This document shows, in pieces, positions 44,417-54,178 of a DNA stretch of 64,000 nucleotides. The notes under the pieces were generated by a model. That model was not told the origin of the DNA and ran no database searches. It saw only the letters and a list, made by a program, of their open reading frames with translations. The position numbers were made by a program, and so were the translations under genes. This DNA is from Microbacterium kyungheense. GTDB lineage: Bacteria > Actinomycetota > Actinomycetes > Actinomycetales > Microbacteriaceae. The stretch lies in the NCBI RefSeq assembly GCF_006783905.1, contig NZ_VFPE01000001.1, forward strand, positions 1,302,001-1,366,000, written 5' to 3'. The number at the start of each line of letters is the position of its first letter. The first letter of the stretch is position 1.

Positions 44417-46372
44417 GTGACGCCCGATCGCACCGACCATACGCCCGACGAGCCCGTGAACGGCGTGCTCTCCGACACCGGAAGCCTCGACACCGCAGGC
44501 ATCGGAATCCTCGGAGGTGCGACGGCGCAGGTCAACGTCGAGCTGCCGACGGAGTCGGACGACGACCGTGACGACGACGGCGTGATCGACGACGAGGTCC
44601 CCTTCGTCATCGAGATCCCCGCCGACGCCGACCTGCCGATCGTCGAGGTCTTCGTGCCCGCCGAGCCGGACGACGACGTGATCGACGCGGACGAGGTGCT
44701 CGCGGACGAGGTGCTCGCCGATGACGGGCACGCCGAGGTCATCGAGGACGCCGTTGTCGTGGACGCGGTGGTGGTGGACGAAGTCGTGGGCGACGAGATC
44801 GCCGTCGAAGCGATCGCGGAGGACGAGATCGCCGACGCCGAGGCGGAGCCGGAGCCGGAGCTCGCGTCCCCGGACGCCGAGGCGCCGGAGCCCGCCCCCG
44901 AGTCGAGCGAGGACGAGCCAGCGACCGATGTCGCCGTCGAGCCCGCGACGGCACCCGAGGCGTCCGAGCCGGTCGAGCCTTCTGCGGGCGACGAGCCCCT
45001 CGAGGCTCAGCCCGAGGCGGCCGACGGGGCCTTCGCGGACGAGGCCGACGAGTTCGCCGGCGTCGACTTCGAGGCGGCAGACTTCGACACGTCCGACTTC
45101 GAGTTCGACGGCACCGAGTTCGACCTCGAGTTGACCGATGAGATCGCGGAGGATCCCATGACTGCGCACGCCCCGGAACCCGAAGAGACGGATGCCGCGG
45201 CATCCCGATCCGCAGCGACCGACGCTCCGGCGCCTCCGGTGGTCCCGGCGGCCGCCGCCGCAGCGGCGGCGGCGACCGCGCCCGCTCCGGCCACCCGGCG
45301 CGAGGCGCAGCACACCGGCGCCGTGCCGGTCGTGGAGCGCCAGGCGGAGCGCGCCGTGGACCGCATCGCGCCGCGACCCGGTGTGGCGCTGACCTCGAAG
45401 CGCCTCGGCGAGTTCGAGGCCGGCCGCGAGACCTCCGACCTGCTCACCGCCGACCGCCTGCTCGACCCGCACCAGGTGGTCAAGCCCGAACCCGAGGGGA
45501 CGTGGCAGCACTTCGTGTACTCGATCTCGGGCAAGCGCATCAACCTCGGCGACAGCAAGCGCGCCCGCGCCCGCAAAGAGATGGACCGTCGCATCGCAGC
45601 ACCTCTCACCGGTGGCGCGCGCTTCGTGCCGGTCCTGTCGCGCAAGGGCGGCGTCGGCAAGACGACGGTCACCACGCTGCTCGGCATGGCCCTCGCCGAC
45701 GCCCGCGACGACCGCGTGATCGCCGTCGACGCCAACCCCGACCGCGGGACGCTCGCCGAGCGCATCTCGCGCGACAGCGGCAAGACCGTCCGCGACCTCG
45801 TGCGCATCAGCCCCGAGGTCGTCGGATTCAACGACCTGTCGAACATCGTCGCTCGCGACGAGACGCGCCTGGACGTCGTGGCGTCCGACACCGACCCGCG
45901 CGTCTCGGAGGCGTTCAACGACGCCGACTACCGCGACGTCGCCGCCCTCGCCGCGCACTACTACTCGGTCGTGCTCACCGACACGGGCACCGGCATCGTG
46001 CACTCGGTCATGGGGGCGACCCTCGACCTCGCCGACCAGATCGTCATCGTCGCCGGCCTCAGCGTCGACGAGGCGCGCCTCGCGTCCGAGACGCTGACGT
46101 GGCTCGAGACCAACGGATACTCCGACAAGGTGCGCAGCGCCATCGTGGTGCTCAACAACGCCAAGCCCGGGCACCCGCTCGTGCAGCTCGACGAGCTCGA
46201 GGCGCACTTCCGCACGCGCGTGCGCGCCGTGGTGCGCGTGCCGTACGACGCGCACATCGCCGCAGGCAGCGCCATCGTGTTCCGCGAGCTGCAGCCCGCG
46301 ACGCGGGACGCGGCACGTGAGCTCGCGGCGACCGTCGTCGAGGGTCTGCGCACGCCGGCGGTGGCCGCCTGA
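44417..46372 (+). CDS. MinD/ParA-like ATPase with long acidic N-terminus (EspI-like)
   Basis: A 651-residue protein. Residues 1-260 are disordered and extremely acidic (Asp/Glu/Val/Ala repeats such as [12 protein letters not shown]). A Pro/Ala-rich linker follows. The C-terminal about 300 residues are a MinD-like ATPase: [31 protein letters not shown] and [13 protein letters not shown]. The same plan occurs in EspI-like ATPases of type VII secretion loci, but no ESX gene is in this window. GTG 44417 follows CTGGAG. Its stop overlaps the deformylase ATG (TGATG). Confidence 0.78.
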   Translation: MTPDRTDHTPDEPVNGVLSDTGSLDTAGIGILGGATAQVNVELPTESDDDRDDDGVIDDEVPFVIEIPADADLPIVEVFVPAEPDDDVIDADEVLADEVLADDGHAEVIEDAVVVDAVVVDEVVGDEIAVEAIAEDEIADAEAEPEPELASPDAEAPEPAPESSEDEPATDVAVEPATAPEASEPVEPSAGDEPLEAQPEAADGAFADEADEFAGVDFEAADFDTSDFEFDGTEFDLELTDEIAEDPMTAHAPEPEETDAAASRSAATDAPAPPVVPAAAAAAAAATAPAPATRREAQHTGAVPVVERQAERAVDRIAPRPGVALTSKRLGEFEAGRETSDLLTADRLLDPHQVVKPEPEGTWQHFVYSISGKRINLGDSKRARARKEMDRRIAAPLTGGARFVPVLSRKGGVGKTTVTTLLGMALADARDDRVIAVDANPDRGTLAERISRDSGKTVRDLVRISPEVVGFNDLSNIVARDETRLDVVASDTDPRVSEAFNDADYRDVAALAAHYYSVVLTDTGTGIVHSVMGATLDLADQIVIVAGLSVDEARLASETLTWLETNGYSDKVRSAIVVLNNAKPGHPLVQLDELEAHFRTRVRAVVRVPYDAHIAAGSAIVFRELQPATRDAARELAATVVEGLRTPAVAA

Positions 46373-46863
46373 TGGCGGTCCGGCCCATCCGCATCTTCGG
46401 CGACCCCGTCCTGAAGTCGGTCTGCGCCCCGATCGGCGAGATCGACGAAGGCGTGCGCGCTCTGGTGCGCGACCTCGTCGACACCGTCGAGCTCCCCGGC
46501 CGTGCCGGCGTCGCCGCCAACCAGATCGGCGTCGGACTGCGCGCATTCAGCTACAACATCGACGGCGACATCGGGTATGTGCTGAACCCCATGCTCGTCG
46601 AGGTGTCGGGCGAGCCCGAAGCCATCGGCGAGGGCTGCCTCTCGGTGCCGGGGCTCTGGCACGACGCGGTCCGCTACCCGCACGCGAAGGTCGTCGGCCT
46701 CGACCTCGACGGCAACGAGCTCGTCATCGAGGGCGACGGACTGCTCGCCCAGGCGCTCCAGCACGAGACGGATCACCTCGACGGCAAGCTCTACCTCGAC
46801 CGGCTCACGCCCGACGAGCGACGTGTCGCCATGCGCGAGATCCGCGAGTCCGACTGGTTCTGA
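46372..46863 (+). CDS. def: peptide deformylase
   Basis: A 163-residue metalloenzyme. The three motifs are [16 protein letters not shown] (C89) and QHETDHLDG (H131, E132, H135), giving the Cys-His-His metal site. It removes formyl from new N-terminal Met. The ATG overlaps the preceding stop by one base, so it may be translated by coupling. Length matches type I/II actinobacterial enzymes. Confidence 0.93.
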   Translation: MAVRPIRIFGDPVLKSVCAPIGEIDEGVRALVRDLVDTVELPGRAGVAANQIGVGLRAFSYNIDGDIGYVLNPMLVEVSGEPEAIGEGCLSVPGLWHDAVRYPHAKVVGLDLDGNELVIEGDGLLAQALQHETDHLDGKLYLDRLTPDERRVAMREIRESDWF

Positions 46864-46884
46864 TCACTCGGATCCGAGAAAGCG

Positions 46885-46922
46885 AAAGGGATGCCGGCGG
46901 CCGAGGCCGCCGGCATCCCTTT
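46885..46922. terminator. bidirectional terminator between def and fadD
   Basis: 17-bp perfect stem: AAAGGGATGCCGGCGGC (46885-46901), loop CGAG, complement 46906-46922. AAA/TTT at the base serve either direction between the convergent stops. The GGATGCCGGCGGC half is shared with the hairpin at 30069. Confidence 0.85.
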
Positions 46923-46932
46923 GTGCATAGCG

Positions 46933-48759
46933 CTACGAGAGCGAGACGTTCGTGGTGCTCACCGGCACCGCGTAGATCTCTTCGACGTCGCCCGCGAAGT
47001 CCGCGAGGATGACGTTGCGCTTGATGCTCATCTTCGGCGTGAGGTGGCCGCTGTCTTCGGTCCACTCGCTCGGGAGGATCGTGAACTTGCGGATCGACTC
47101 GGCGCGTGAGACGTACTTGTTGGCCTCGTCGATCGCACGCTGCACCTCGGCACGCACCGCGGGGTTCTTCGCGGCGTCCGCGAGCGACAGGTCGCGGGGC
47201 AGGTCGTTGTTCGCGAGCCACGCCGGCAGCATCTCGGGGTCGAGGGTGATGAGGGCGGCGATGAACGGCTTCTGATCGCCGACGACCACCACCTGCCCGA
47301 CGATCGGGTTGGCGCGGATCGGGTCCTCGAGCGCGGCGGGCGAGACGTTCTTGCCACCGGCGGTGACGATGATCTCTTTCTTGCGGCCGGTGATCGTGAG
47401 GAAGCCCTCGTCGTCGAACGAGCCGACGTCGCCCGTCTTGAACCAGTCGCCGTCGAACGCGGCCGCGGTGGCCTCGTCGTTGCGCCAGTACTCCTTGAAG
47501 ACGTTGATGCCGCGCACCTGGATCTCGCCGTCGTCGGCGAGGCGGATGCCGACGCCCGGCAGCACGGGGCCGACGGTGCCGATCTTGGACTTCGACGGGA
47601 TGTTGACCGTCGCCGGTGCGGTCGTCTCGGTCAGGCCGTAGCCCTCGAGGATCGTGACGCCCAGGCTGTGGAAGAAGTGCCCGAGGCGCGGGCCGAGCGG
47701 GGCCGACCCCGACACGGCGTACGTCACGCGGCCACCCATCGCCTGGCGGAGCTTCGAGTAGACGAGCTTGTCGAACAGCGCGAACTTGATCTTCGTGCCG
47801 AACGGGATCTTCTTGCCCTCCTGCAGCAGCGTCGAGTGCTCGACGGCGGTCTTGGCGGCGGCGCGGAAGATCTTGCCCTTGCCGCCCGCCTCGGCCTTCT
47901 GCTCGGCCGAGTTGTAGACCTTCTCGAACACGCGGGGGACCGCGAGCAGGAAGGTCGGCTTGAACGAGCCGAGTGCCGGCAGCAGCTGCTTGGTGTCGGG
48001 CTGGTGGCCGACCTTGACGCCGGAGTGCACGGCGAGGATCGAGATGAAGCGGGCGAAGACGTGCGCCGTCGTGATGAACAGCAGCGTCGATGCGCCCGGG
48101 GTCTCGACGACCTCGTGGAGCGACTTGGCCGAGTTGCGGGCGAGCTCGACGAAGTTGCTGTGCGTCAGGACGCACCCCTTCGGCCGCCCGGTGGATCCCG
48201 ACGTGTAGATGAGGGTCGCGATGTCGGCGCCCACCGCGATGCCGCGGCGGCGCTCGATCTCGTCGTCCGCGACGCCCTTGCCCTGCTCGACGAGCTTGTC
48301 GAGGTCGCCCGCGTGCATCTGCCACGACGAGCGGACCAGCGGAAGGTCGGCGCGGGCCTCTTCGAACCGTGCGGAGTGCTCGGCCTGCTCGGTGATGATC
48401 GCGATCGCGCCCGAGTCCGACAGGTTCCACGCGATCTGGGCGGCCGAGCTGGTCTCGTAGATCGGGACCATGACGGCGCCCGCGTAGAAGAGCGCGAAGT
48501 CGACGAGCGACCACTGGTAGGTCGTGCGGGCGACGAAGCCCACCTTGTCGCCGGGCTCGATGCCGGCGGCGGCGAAGCCCTTCGCGAGGGCGATCACCTG
48601 CTTCTGGAACTCGGCGGCGCTGATGTCGCGCCACCCCTCGCCGTCCGGAACGGCGAACAGCGCCCTGTCCGGCGTCGCCTTGACGCGCTCGACCAGCAGG
48701 TCGGCGATGTTTGCTTGCGGATCGGCGGGGACGATCGCGGGGACTTCGAACTGGACCAC
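46933..48759 (-). CDS. fadD: long-chain fatty acyl-CoA synthetase
   Basis: A 608-residue adenylate-forming enzyme of the FadD15 group. AMP motif [19 protein letters not shown] in outline, the LEGYGLTETTAP region, TGDVGSFDDEGFLTITGRKKE (A8) and a C-terminal lysine in GHLTPKMSIKRN. It activates fatty acids with CoA. GTG 48759 follows AAGGAG. In mycobacteria Rv2187 (fadD15) lies in the same neighbourhood. Confidence 0.9.
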   Translation of the reverse strand: MVQFEVPAIVPADPQANIADLLVERVKATPDRALFAVPDGEGWRDISAAEFQKQVIALAKGFAAAGIEPGDKVGFVARTTYQWSLVDFALFYAGAVMVPIYETSSAAQIAWNLSDSGAIAIITEQAEHSARFEEARADLPLVRSSWQMHAGDLDKLVEQGKGVADDEIERRRGIAVGADIATLIYTSGSTGRPKGCVLTHSNFVELARNSAKSLHEVVETPGASTLLFITTAHVFARFISILAVHSGVKVGHQPDTKQLLPALGSFKPTFLLAVPRVFEKVYNSAEQKAEAGGKGKIFRAAAKTAVEHSTLLQEGKKIPFGTKIKFALFDKLVYSKLRQAMGGRVTYAVSGSAPLGPRLGHFFHSLGVTILEGYGLTETTAPATVNIPSKSKIGTVGPVLPGVGIRLADDGEIQVRGINVFKEYWRNDEATAAAFDGDWFKTGDVGSFDDEGFLTITGRKKEIIVTAGGKNVSPAALEDPIRANPIVGQVVVVGDQKPFIAALITLDPEMLPAWLANNDLPRDLSLADAAKNPAVRAEVQRAIDEANKYVSRAESIRKFTILPSEWTEDSGHLTPKMSIKRNVILADFAGDVEEIYAVPVSTTNVSLS

Positions 48760-48864
48760 GGCAGCTCCTTCGGTACCGGACGACGGATTATCTCGGGTAG
48801 ATGGTTCGAGTCTAATCGGCCGTCACATGAGCACTGTCGGGGGTGTGGACGAGCACGCGCTGAC

Positions 48865-48870
48865 TAGACT
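48865..48870 (+). promoter_or_regulatory. -10 box of the ROK kinase gene
   Basis: TAGACT, 43 bases before GTG 48913, divergent from fadD. Confidence 0.5.
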
Positions 48871-48912
48871 GCAAGACGCTGTCGCGCGCGCGAGAGCCGG
48901 GAAGGAAGTGCA

Positions 48913-49848
48913 GTGCTCAAGGTCGGCATCGACATCGGCGGGACGAAGATCGCGGGAGGCGTCGTCGACGCCGACGGACGCATCATCGAGAAGGTCCGCG
49001 TCGACACGCCTACCGACACCGGGGCGCTCGCCCAGGCCGTCATCGACATGGCGCGCCACTTCCGCTCCGGCCACGAGGTGTCGGCCGTCGGCGTCGCCGC
49101 CGCGGGGTTCATCGACCGCGACCGGGCCATCGTGATCCACGCGCCCAATATCGCGTGGCGCAACGAGCCGCTCAAGGCGCGCCTGGAGGACGGCATCCAG
49201 CTCCCCGTCGCGATCGAGAACGACGCCAACGCTGCGGGCTGGGCCGAGTACCGGTTCGGAGCCGGGCAGGGCGTCGAGCACATGGTGATGCTGACGATGG
49301 GCACGGGCGTCGGGGGAGCGATCATCCTCGACGGGCAGCTCTTCCGCGGTGGTCACGGCATCGCCGCCGAGCTGGGTCACCTGCGCTTCATCCGCGGCGG
49401 TCTGCTGTGCGGCTGCGGACAGAGCGGATGTCTCGAGCAGTACGCGTCCGGTCGGGCGCTGCAGCGCGAGGCGCACGACATCGCCGACGCCGGCGGGATC
49501 GGCGAGGCCCTCGCGGCGCTGCGCGCCGAGACCGGGACGATCTCGGGCCCGGCCGTCTCGCGGCTCGTGCTGGCCGGCGACCCGGGCGCCACCGAGGCGC
49601 TGCGCCGCGTGGCGACCGCGCTCGGCGAGGCCTGCGGCGGATTCCAGGCGGTCCTCGACCCGGAGCTGTTCGTCATCGGCGGCGGCGTCGCGCAGCTCGG
49701 CGAGGATCTGCTCGCCCCCGTGCGGCTCGCCTACGAGACCTCGCTCCCGGGCTATGGCGACCGACCGGTCGCACGGTTCGCGATCGCGCAGCTGGTCAAC
49801 GACGCCGGGCTCATCGGCGCCGCGGACCTGGCCACGGCGGAGGGGTAG
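48913..49848 (+). CDS. glk: ROK-family glucokinase
   Basis: A 311-residue sugar kinase. N-terminal phosphate loop KVGIDIGGTKIAGG, active-site region VAIENDANAAGWAEY, and zinc motif CGCGQSGC (166-173). The polyphosphate-binding signature of strict polyphosphate glucokinases is not evident, so ATP-dependent glucokinase is favoured. GTG 48913 follows GGAAGG. plsC follows at 7 bases. Confidence 0.88.
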   Translation: MLKVGIDIGGTKIAGGVVDADGRIIEKVRVDTPTDTGALAQAVIDMARHFRSGHEVSAVGVAAAGFIDRDRAIVIHAPNIAWRNEPLKARLEDGIQLPVAIENDANAAGWAEYRFGAGQGVEHMVMLTMGTGVGGAIILDGQLFRGGHGIAAELGHLRFIRGGLLCGCGQSGCLEQYASGRALQREAHDIADAGGIGEALAALRAETGTISGPAVSRLVLAGDPGATEALRRVATALGEACGGFQAVLDPELFVIGGGVAQLGEDLLAPVRLAYETSLPGYGDRPVARFAIAQLVNDAGLIGAADLATAEG

Positions 49849-49855
49849 ACGCCCG

Positions 49856-50545
49856 ATGTTCTACTGGCTGATGAAGTACGTGGTGATCGGTCCGATCGTC
49901 AAGGCGATCTGGCGCCCGTGGATCGTCGGCCGGCGCAACATCCCCGCCGAAGGAGCGGCGATCCTCGCCAGCAACCACCTCTCGGTGATGGACTCGATCT
50001 TCCTGCCCCTCATGATCGACCGGCCGGTGTCGTTCCTCGCCAAGAGCGACTACTTCACGGGCAAGGGCATCAAGGGCTGGGCGACCCGCGTCTTCATGAA
50101 GGCCACGGGACAGATCCCCATCGACCGATCCGGCGGCAAGGCCTCCGAGGCCTCTCTCAACACCGGCCTGCAGGTGCTCGGCCGCGACGACCTCCTCGGC
50201 ATCTACCCCGAGGGCACCCGCAGCCCCGACGGCAAGCTCTACCGCGGCCGGACGGGCCTTGCCCGCATGGCGCTGGAGGCGCATGTGCCGGTCGTCCCCG
50301 TCGTCATGGTCGACACCGACACCATGCTGCCGATCGGCCGGACCATCCCGCGGATCGTGCGCGTCGGCATCGTGATCGGCGAGCCGCTGGACTTCTCGCG
50401 CTTCCAGGGCATGGAGGGCGACCGCTACATCCTGCGCTCGGTCACCGACGAGATCATGGTCGCGCTGCAGCGGCTGGGCGAGCAGGAGTACGAGGACGTG
50501 TACGCCTCGACAGTCAAGGACCGGCTGCAGAAGCCCGCGGCCTGA
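49856..50545 (+). CDS. plsC: 1-acyl-sn-glycerol-3-phosphate acyltransferase
   Basis: A 229-residue membrane-associated acyltransferase. Catalytic SNHLSVMD (H41, D46), the phosphate-binding YPEGTRSPDG near 117, and VPVVPVVMV. It adds the second acyl chain to lysophosphatidic acid. ATG 49856 lies 7 bases from the ROK kinase stop; its GGAGG is inside the kinase end. Homologue of Rv2182c by position. Confidence 0.9.
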   Translation: MFYWLMKYVVIGPIVKAIWRPWIVGRRNIPAEGAAILASNHLSVMDSIFLPLMIDRPVSFLAKSDYFTGKGIKGWATRVFMKATGQIPIDRSGGKASEASLNTGLQVLGRDDLLGIYPEGTRSPDGKLYRGRTGLARMALEAHVPVVPVVMVDTDTMLPIGRTIPRIVRVGIVIGEPLDFSRFQGMEGDRYILRSVTDEIMVALQRLGEQEYEDVYASTVKDRLQKPAA

Positions 50546-50602
50546 CGCCCCGGGTGCGCCGGAGGCCGCGTCACGCGGCGCCGGGGCATGGTCGCCCGCG
50601 GC

Positions 50603-50608
50603 TAGAAT
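50603..50608 (+). promoter_or_regulatory. -10 box of leaderless aroG mRNA
   Basis: TAGAAT ends 7 bases before ATG 50615; a textbook leaderless promoter. Confidence 0.6.
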
Positions 50609-50614
50609 CGGGGG

Positions 50615-51952
50615 ATGCTCCAGCACCTCGACGCACTCGACCACTGGCGGACCCTGCCGATCAAGCAGCAGCCGCAGTGGTATGACGACGAGGCCGTGGC
50701 TGCGGCATCCGCCGAACTCGCGACGCTGCCCCCGCTGGTCTTCGCGGGCGAGGTCGACAACCTGCGCGACCGGCTGGCGCGCGCCGCGTCGGGTCGTGCC
50801 TTCCTTCTGCAGGGCGGCGACTGCGCCGAGACGTTCGCGGGCGCCACCGCCGAGCAGATCCGCAACCGCATCAAGACGGTGCTCCAGATGGCGGTCGTGC
50901 TGACATACGGCGCGTCGATGCCGATCGTCAAGATGGGCCGCATGGCGGGACAGTTCGCCAAGCCGCGCTCTAGCGACACCGAGACCCGCGGCGAGGTGAC
51001 GCTGCCGGCATACCGCGGCGACATCGTCAACGGCTACGACTTCACCGAGGGCTCGCGACAGGCCGACCCCCAGCGTCTGCTGAAGGGCTACCACACCGCC
51101 GCGTCGACCATCAACCTCATCCGCGCGTTCACGACCGGTGGCTTCGCCGATCTGCGCGAGGTGCACTCGTGGAACAAGGGCTTCGCGCAGAACCCCGCCA
51201 ACCAGCAGTACGAGCGTCTCGCGACCGAGATCGACCGTGCCATCAAGTTCATGGAGGCCGCGGGCGCCGACTTCGAGGAGCTGACGCGAGTCGAGTTCTA
51301 CACCGGCCACGAGGGTCTGCTCATGGACTACGAGCGGCCGCTGACACGGATCGACTCGCGCACCAGCACGCCGTACAACACGTCGGCCCACTTCCTGTGG
51401 ATCGGGGAGCGCACGCGCGACCTCGACGGCGCGCACGTCGACTACTTCTCGAAGATCCGCAACCCGATCGGCGTGAAGCTCGGCCCGACCACGACGCCCG
51501 AGACCGCTCTCGCGCTCATCGACAAGCTCGACCCCGAGCGTGAGCCGGGTCGCCTCACGTTCATCACCCGCATGGGCGCGGGCAAGATCCGCGACGCGCT
51601 CCCGCCCCTGCTGGAGGCCGTGCGCGATTCGGGCGCGACGCCGCTGTGGGTCACCGACCCCATGCACGGCAACGGCATCACCACGCCCACCGGCTACAAG
51701 ACGCGGCGCTTCGACGACGTCGTCGACGAGGTCCGCGGCTTCTTCGAGGCGCACCGCGCGGTCGGCACGTTCCCCGGCGGCATCCACGTAGAGCTCACCG
51801 GCGACGACGTCACCGAGTGCCTCGGCGGCTCCGAGCAGATCGACGAGGCGACGCTCGCGACCCGCTACGAGTCGCTGTGCGACCCGCGCCTGAACCACAT
51901 GCAGTCGCTCGAACTCGCCTTCCTCGTGGCCGAGGAGCTCGAGAAGCGCTGA
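50615..51952 (+). CDS. aroG: class II 3-deoxy-7-phosphoheptulonate synthase
   Basis: A 445-residue class II DAHP synthase, plant/mycobacterial type. FLLQGGDCAETFAG, KMGRMAGQFAKPRSS and WVTDPMHGNGI carry the metal and substrate residues. It starts the shikimate pathway from PEP and erythrose 4-phosphate. In mycobacteria Rv2178c also lies beside pknL. Convergent with the kinase gene; the 160 bases between contain two large hairpins. Confidence 0.94.
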   Translation: MLQHLDALDHWRTLPIKQQPQWYDDEAVAAASAELATLPPLVFAGEVDNLRDRLARAASGRAFLLQGGDCAETFAGATAEQIRNRIKTVLQMAVVLTYGASMPIVKMGRMAGQFAKPRSSDTETRGEVTLPAYRGDIVNGYDFTEGSRQADPQRLLKGYHTAASTINLIRAFTTGGFADLREVHSWNKGFAQNPANQQYERLATEIDRAIKFMEAAGADFEELTRVEFYTGHEGLLMDYERPLTRIDSRTSTPYNTSAHFLWIGERTRDLDGAHVDYFSKIRNPIGVKLGPTTTPETALALIDKLDPEREPGRLTFITRMGAGKIRDALPPLLEAVRDSGATPLWVTDPMHGNGITTPTGYKTRRFDDVVDEVRGFFEAHRAVGTFPGGIHVELTGDDVTECLGGSEQIDEATLATRYESLCDPRLNHMQSLELAFLVAEELEKR

Positions 51953-51973
51953 CGCGGCCGCCTGAACGTCGGA

Positions 51974-52008
51974 GATCCCGGATGCCTCGGCCCGAGGCAT
52001 CCGGGATC
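51974..52008. terminator. 17-bp inverted repeat after aroG
   Basis: GATCCCGGATGCCTCGG (51974-51990) and its complement (51992-52008) around one base, probably with a larger loop in RNA. It begins 21 bases after the aroG stop. Confidence 0.7.
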
Positions 52009-52040
52009 CTCATGTCGACGCAGCCGAGGTGACGTGCGTT

Positions 52041-52105
52041 CGCGCTGTCGAAATCGGCATTCGCGCACGAAGACTTCGAGCGCGGATGCCGATTTCGACA
52101 GCGCG
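52041..52105. repeat. 65-bp near-complete inverted repeat
   Basis: Perfect 20-bp arms (52041-52060, starting CGCGCTGTCGAAATCG, and 52086-52105) enclose further pairings CGCGC/GCGCG and CGAA/TTCG, so nearly the whole 65 bases fold. It ends 9 bases from the kinase stop. A terminator for the kinase is possible; the length and symmetry also suit a small mobile repeat. Confidence 0.8.
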
Positions 52106-52114
52106 GCGTGCGGG

Positions 52115-54070
52115 CTAGAGGGTCGCGCCGATGCGCACCGACACCTCGGTGCCCTTCGGCTTCATCGTCCCGGCCTTGGGGGACTGCGACTCCACCTGCG
52201 TGAACGCGTCGGGGAACGAGTCCCACCGGTCGTCGTACTCGAGCGTGAACCCGAGCGCGGTCACCGCGTCGCGTGCTTCGGCGAGCGTCATCCCGGTCAG
52301 GTCGGGGACCGCGAACAGCGGAGGGCCGGTCGACACGACCAGCGTCAGCGTGCTGTTCGGCGCCAGCCAGCCGTTCTCGGGTATGCCGTCCACGCGGATC
52401 ACCCGGCCCTCATCGACCGTGTCGCTCGGCTCGGACCCGCTCGGGTCGGCGGCGACCAGACCGACGCCCTCGAGGGTGCTCCGCGCCTTGCCCTCGGTCA
52501 TGCCCGAGACGTCCGGCACCGGACCGAGCGACACCTGGAGGCGGGCGGAGTCGCCCTGATGGACGGTGCAGCCGTCGATGCACGGCACGTCCTGGGATCC
52601 GTCATCCGGAGCACCGGCAGCGCGGACGAAGACGCCCACGACGACGCCTTCGGGTGCCGGGGTGAAGAGCTGCTCGCTCTCGCCGGGCACGTCGATGGAC
52701 TGCGCGGTCAGGGCCGAACGCGCGTCGGCGTCGGTCATGCCCGAGAACGATGGGAATGTCGCCTCGGCCGGGCCCAGCGACACGACGAGGGTCACCTCGG
52801 TGTCGCGATCGACGCGCGTGCCGTGCTCGGGGTTCGTGCTCATGACCTGGCCGGCCGGCACATCCAGGCTGTTGGCCTCGGCGCGGACGGCGATGAGCGT
52901 GTCCTGTTGCAGGCGGGCTGCGGCGTCTTCGTACGTCTGACCCGTCACGTCGGCGACGACCACCATCGAGCCCGGCCCCGAGCCGAACCACCAGCCGATC
53001 CCGCCCGCGAGGGCGGCCAGCAGCAGCACCAGCACGAGCAGCCACGCGCCGCGCGTGCGGCGCCGCTGCGTCGCGGTGCGCAGTCGCGCCGAGTTGTCGA
53101 CCTCGTCGAGGGTCGCCACCGGCCCGGTCGCGGTGCTCGGGAGCACTGCGGTGAGCTCACCCGTGGGCGTCGCGGCATCGCCGACGACGCCGATCGGCCC
53201 GGTCCGCGTGACCACGGGGCTGACGCCGAGCTCGCGCTCGATCTCGCGCAGGCGGGTCAGCATCTCGCGCGCGTCGGTGGGGCGCTCGTCGGGCGACTTC
53301 TCGGTCGCCCACAGCACGAGCTCGTCCAGCGGCTCGGGCACGCCCGGGTTCTTGACGCTCGGGCGCGGCACCGAGTCCGTGGCGTGCTGGAACGCGATCT
53401 GCATGGGCTGCTCGCCCTTGTAGGGCTGCTCGCCGGTGAGCATCTCATACAGCATGATGCCGATGGCGTAGATGTCGCTGCGCGCGTCGGCGGTGCCGCG
53501 CGTGACGAGCTCGGGGGCGAGGTACGCGATCGTGCCGAGGAGCTGCGCGCCGGATGCCGTGTTCGCCGTCGTCGCGCGCGCGAGGCCGAAGTCGCCGATC
53601 TTGATGCGACCGTCCTCGGCGAGCAGCACGTTCTCGGGCTTGACGTCGCGGTGCACGATCCCGGCGCGGTGCGCCGCGGCCAGGCCCGACAGCACGGCGT
53701 CCAGGATCGAGATCGCCTGCGGCACGGTGAGCCGGCGCTGCTCGCGCAGCAGCTCGCGCAGCGTGATGCCCGGCAGGTACTCCATGACGAGGTACGCCAT
53801 GTCGCCGTCCTGGCCCTGGTCGAACACGTTCACGACGTTGGGGTCGGCCAGGCGCGCGGCGGCACGGGCCTCTTGGATGAACCGGCTCTGGAACACGGAG
53901 TCGTCGCTCAGATGCGAGTGCATCACCTTGAGCGCGACGCGGCGCTCCAGCCGCAGATCCGTCGCGACGTACACCGTCGCCATGCCTCCGCGGGCGATGC
54001 GAGCACGCACCCGGTACCGGCCGTCGACGAGACGGCCGATCAGCGGGTCGGTCTGCTGACTCGTGCTCAC
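52115..54070 (-). CDS. PASTA-domain Ser/Thr protein kinase, PknL-like
   Basis: A 651-residue receptor kinase. ARGGMATVY glycine loop, K48, HRDVKPEN (D142) and DFG (160-162) make the kinase domain (about 18-275). A TM helix (about 342-363) follows, then four extracellular PASTA repeats. One repeat contains the insertion DVPCIDGCTVHQG, with two cysteines that could form a disulfide. GTG 54070 is 7 bases from TAGACT (54077-54082). Position beside aroG, an Rv2175c-like gene and idsA matches pknL. Confidence 0.9.
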   Translation of the reverse strand: MSTSQQTDPLIGRLVDGRYRVRARIARGGMATVYVATDLRLERRVALKVMHSHLSDDSVFQSRFIQEARAAARLADPNVVNVFDQGQDGDMAYLVMEYLPGITLRELLREQRRLTVPQAISILDAVLSGLAAAHRAGIVHRDVKPENVLLAEDGRIKIGDFGLARATTANTASGAQLLGTIAYLAPELVTRGTADARSDIYAIGIMLYEMLTGEQPYKGEQPMQIAFQHATDSVPRPSVKNPGVPEPLDELVLWATEKSPDERPTDAREMLTRLREIERELGVSPVVTRTGPIGVVGDAATPTGELTAVLPSTATGPVATLDEVDNSARLRTATQRRRTRGAWLLVLVLLLAALAGGIGWWFGSGPGSMVVVADVTGQTYEDAAARLQQDTLIAVRAEANSLDVPAGQVMSTNPEHGTRVDRDTEVTLVVSLGPAEATFPSFSGMTDADARSALTAQSIDVPGESEQLFTPAPEGVVVGVFVRAAGAPDDGSQDVPCIDGCTVHQGDSARLQVSLGPVPDVSGMTEGKARSTLEGVGLVAADPSGSEPSDTVDEGRVIRVDGIPENGWLAPNSTLTLVVSTGPPLFAVPDLTGMTLAEARDAVTALGFTLEYDDRWDSFPDAFTQVESQSPKAGTMKPKGTEVSVRIGATL

Positions 54071-54076
54071 GCTGAG

Positions 54077-54082
54077 AGTCTA
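54077..54082 (-). promoter_or_regulatory. -10 box of leaderless kinase mRNA
   Basis: TAGACT on the minus strand, 7 bases from GTG 54070. Confidence 0.55.
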
Positions 54083-54178
54083 CGGATCCCGACCTGCGAG
54101 CCCGCGGAGCGCCTCACCTCGCGAGACCGTAATGTGACGGTCCGGCAGCCCGCCCGGCACCGCGTCGGACGCGATGTC

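Noticed and set aside
40147-44742. 1500-codon open frame on the minus strand opposite pyruvate carboxylase
   Set aside because: It mirrors pyc and the ParA gene, is Arg/His/Asp-rich without domains, and arises from high-GC codon bias.
44600-45200. repeat-rich region that could be a mobile or low-complexity DNA insertion
   Set aside because: In frame it encodes the acidic N-terminus of the MinD-like ATPase, continuous with the ATPase domain.
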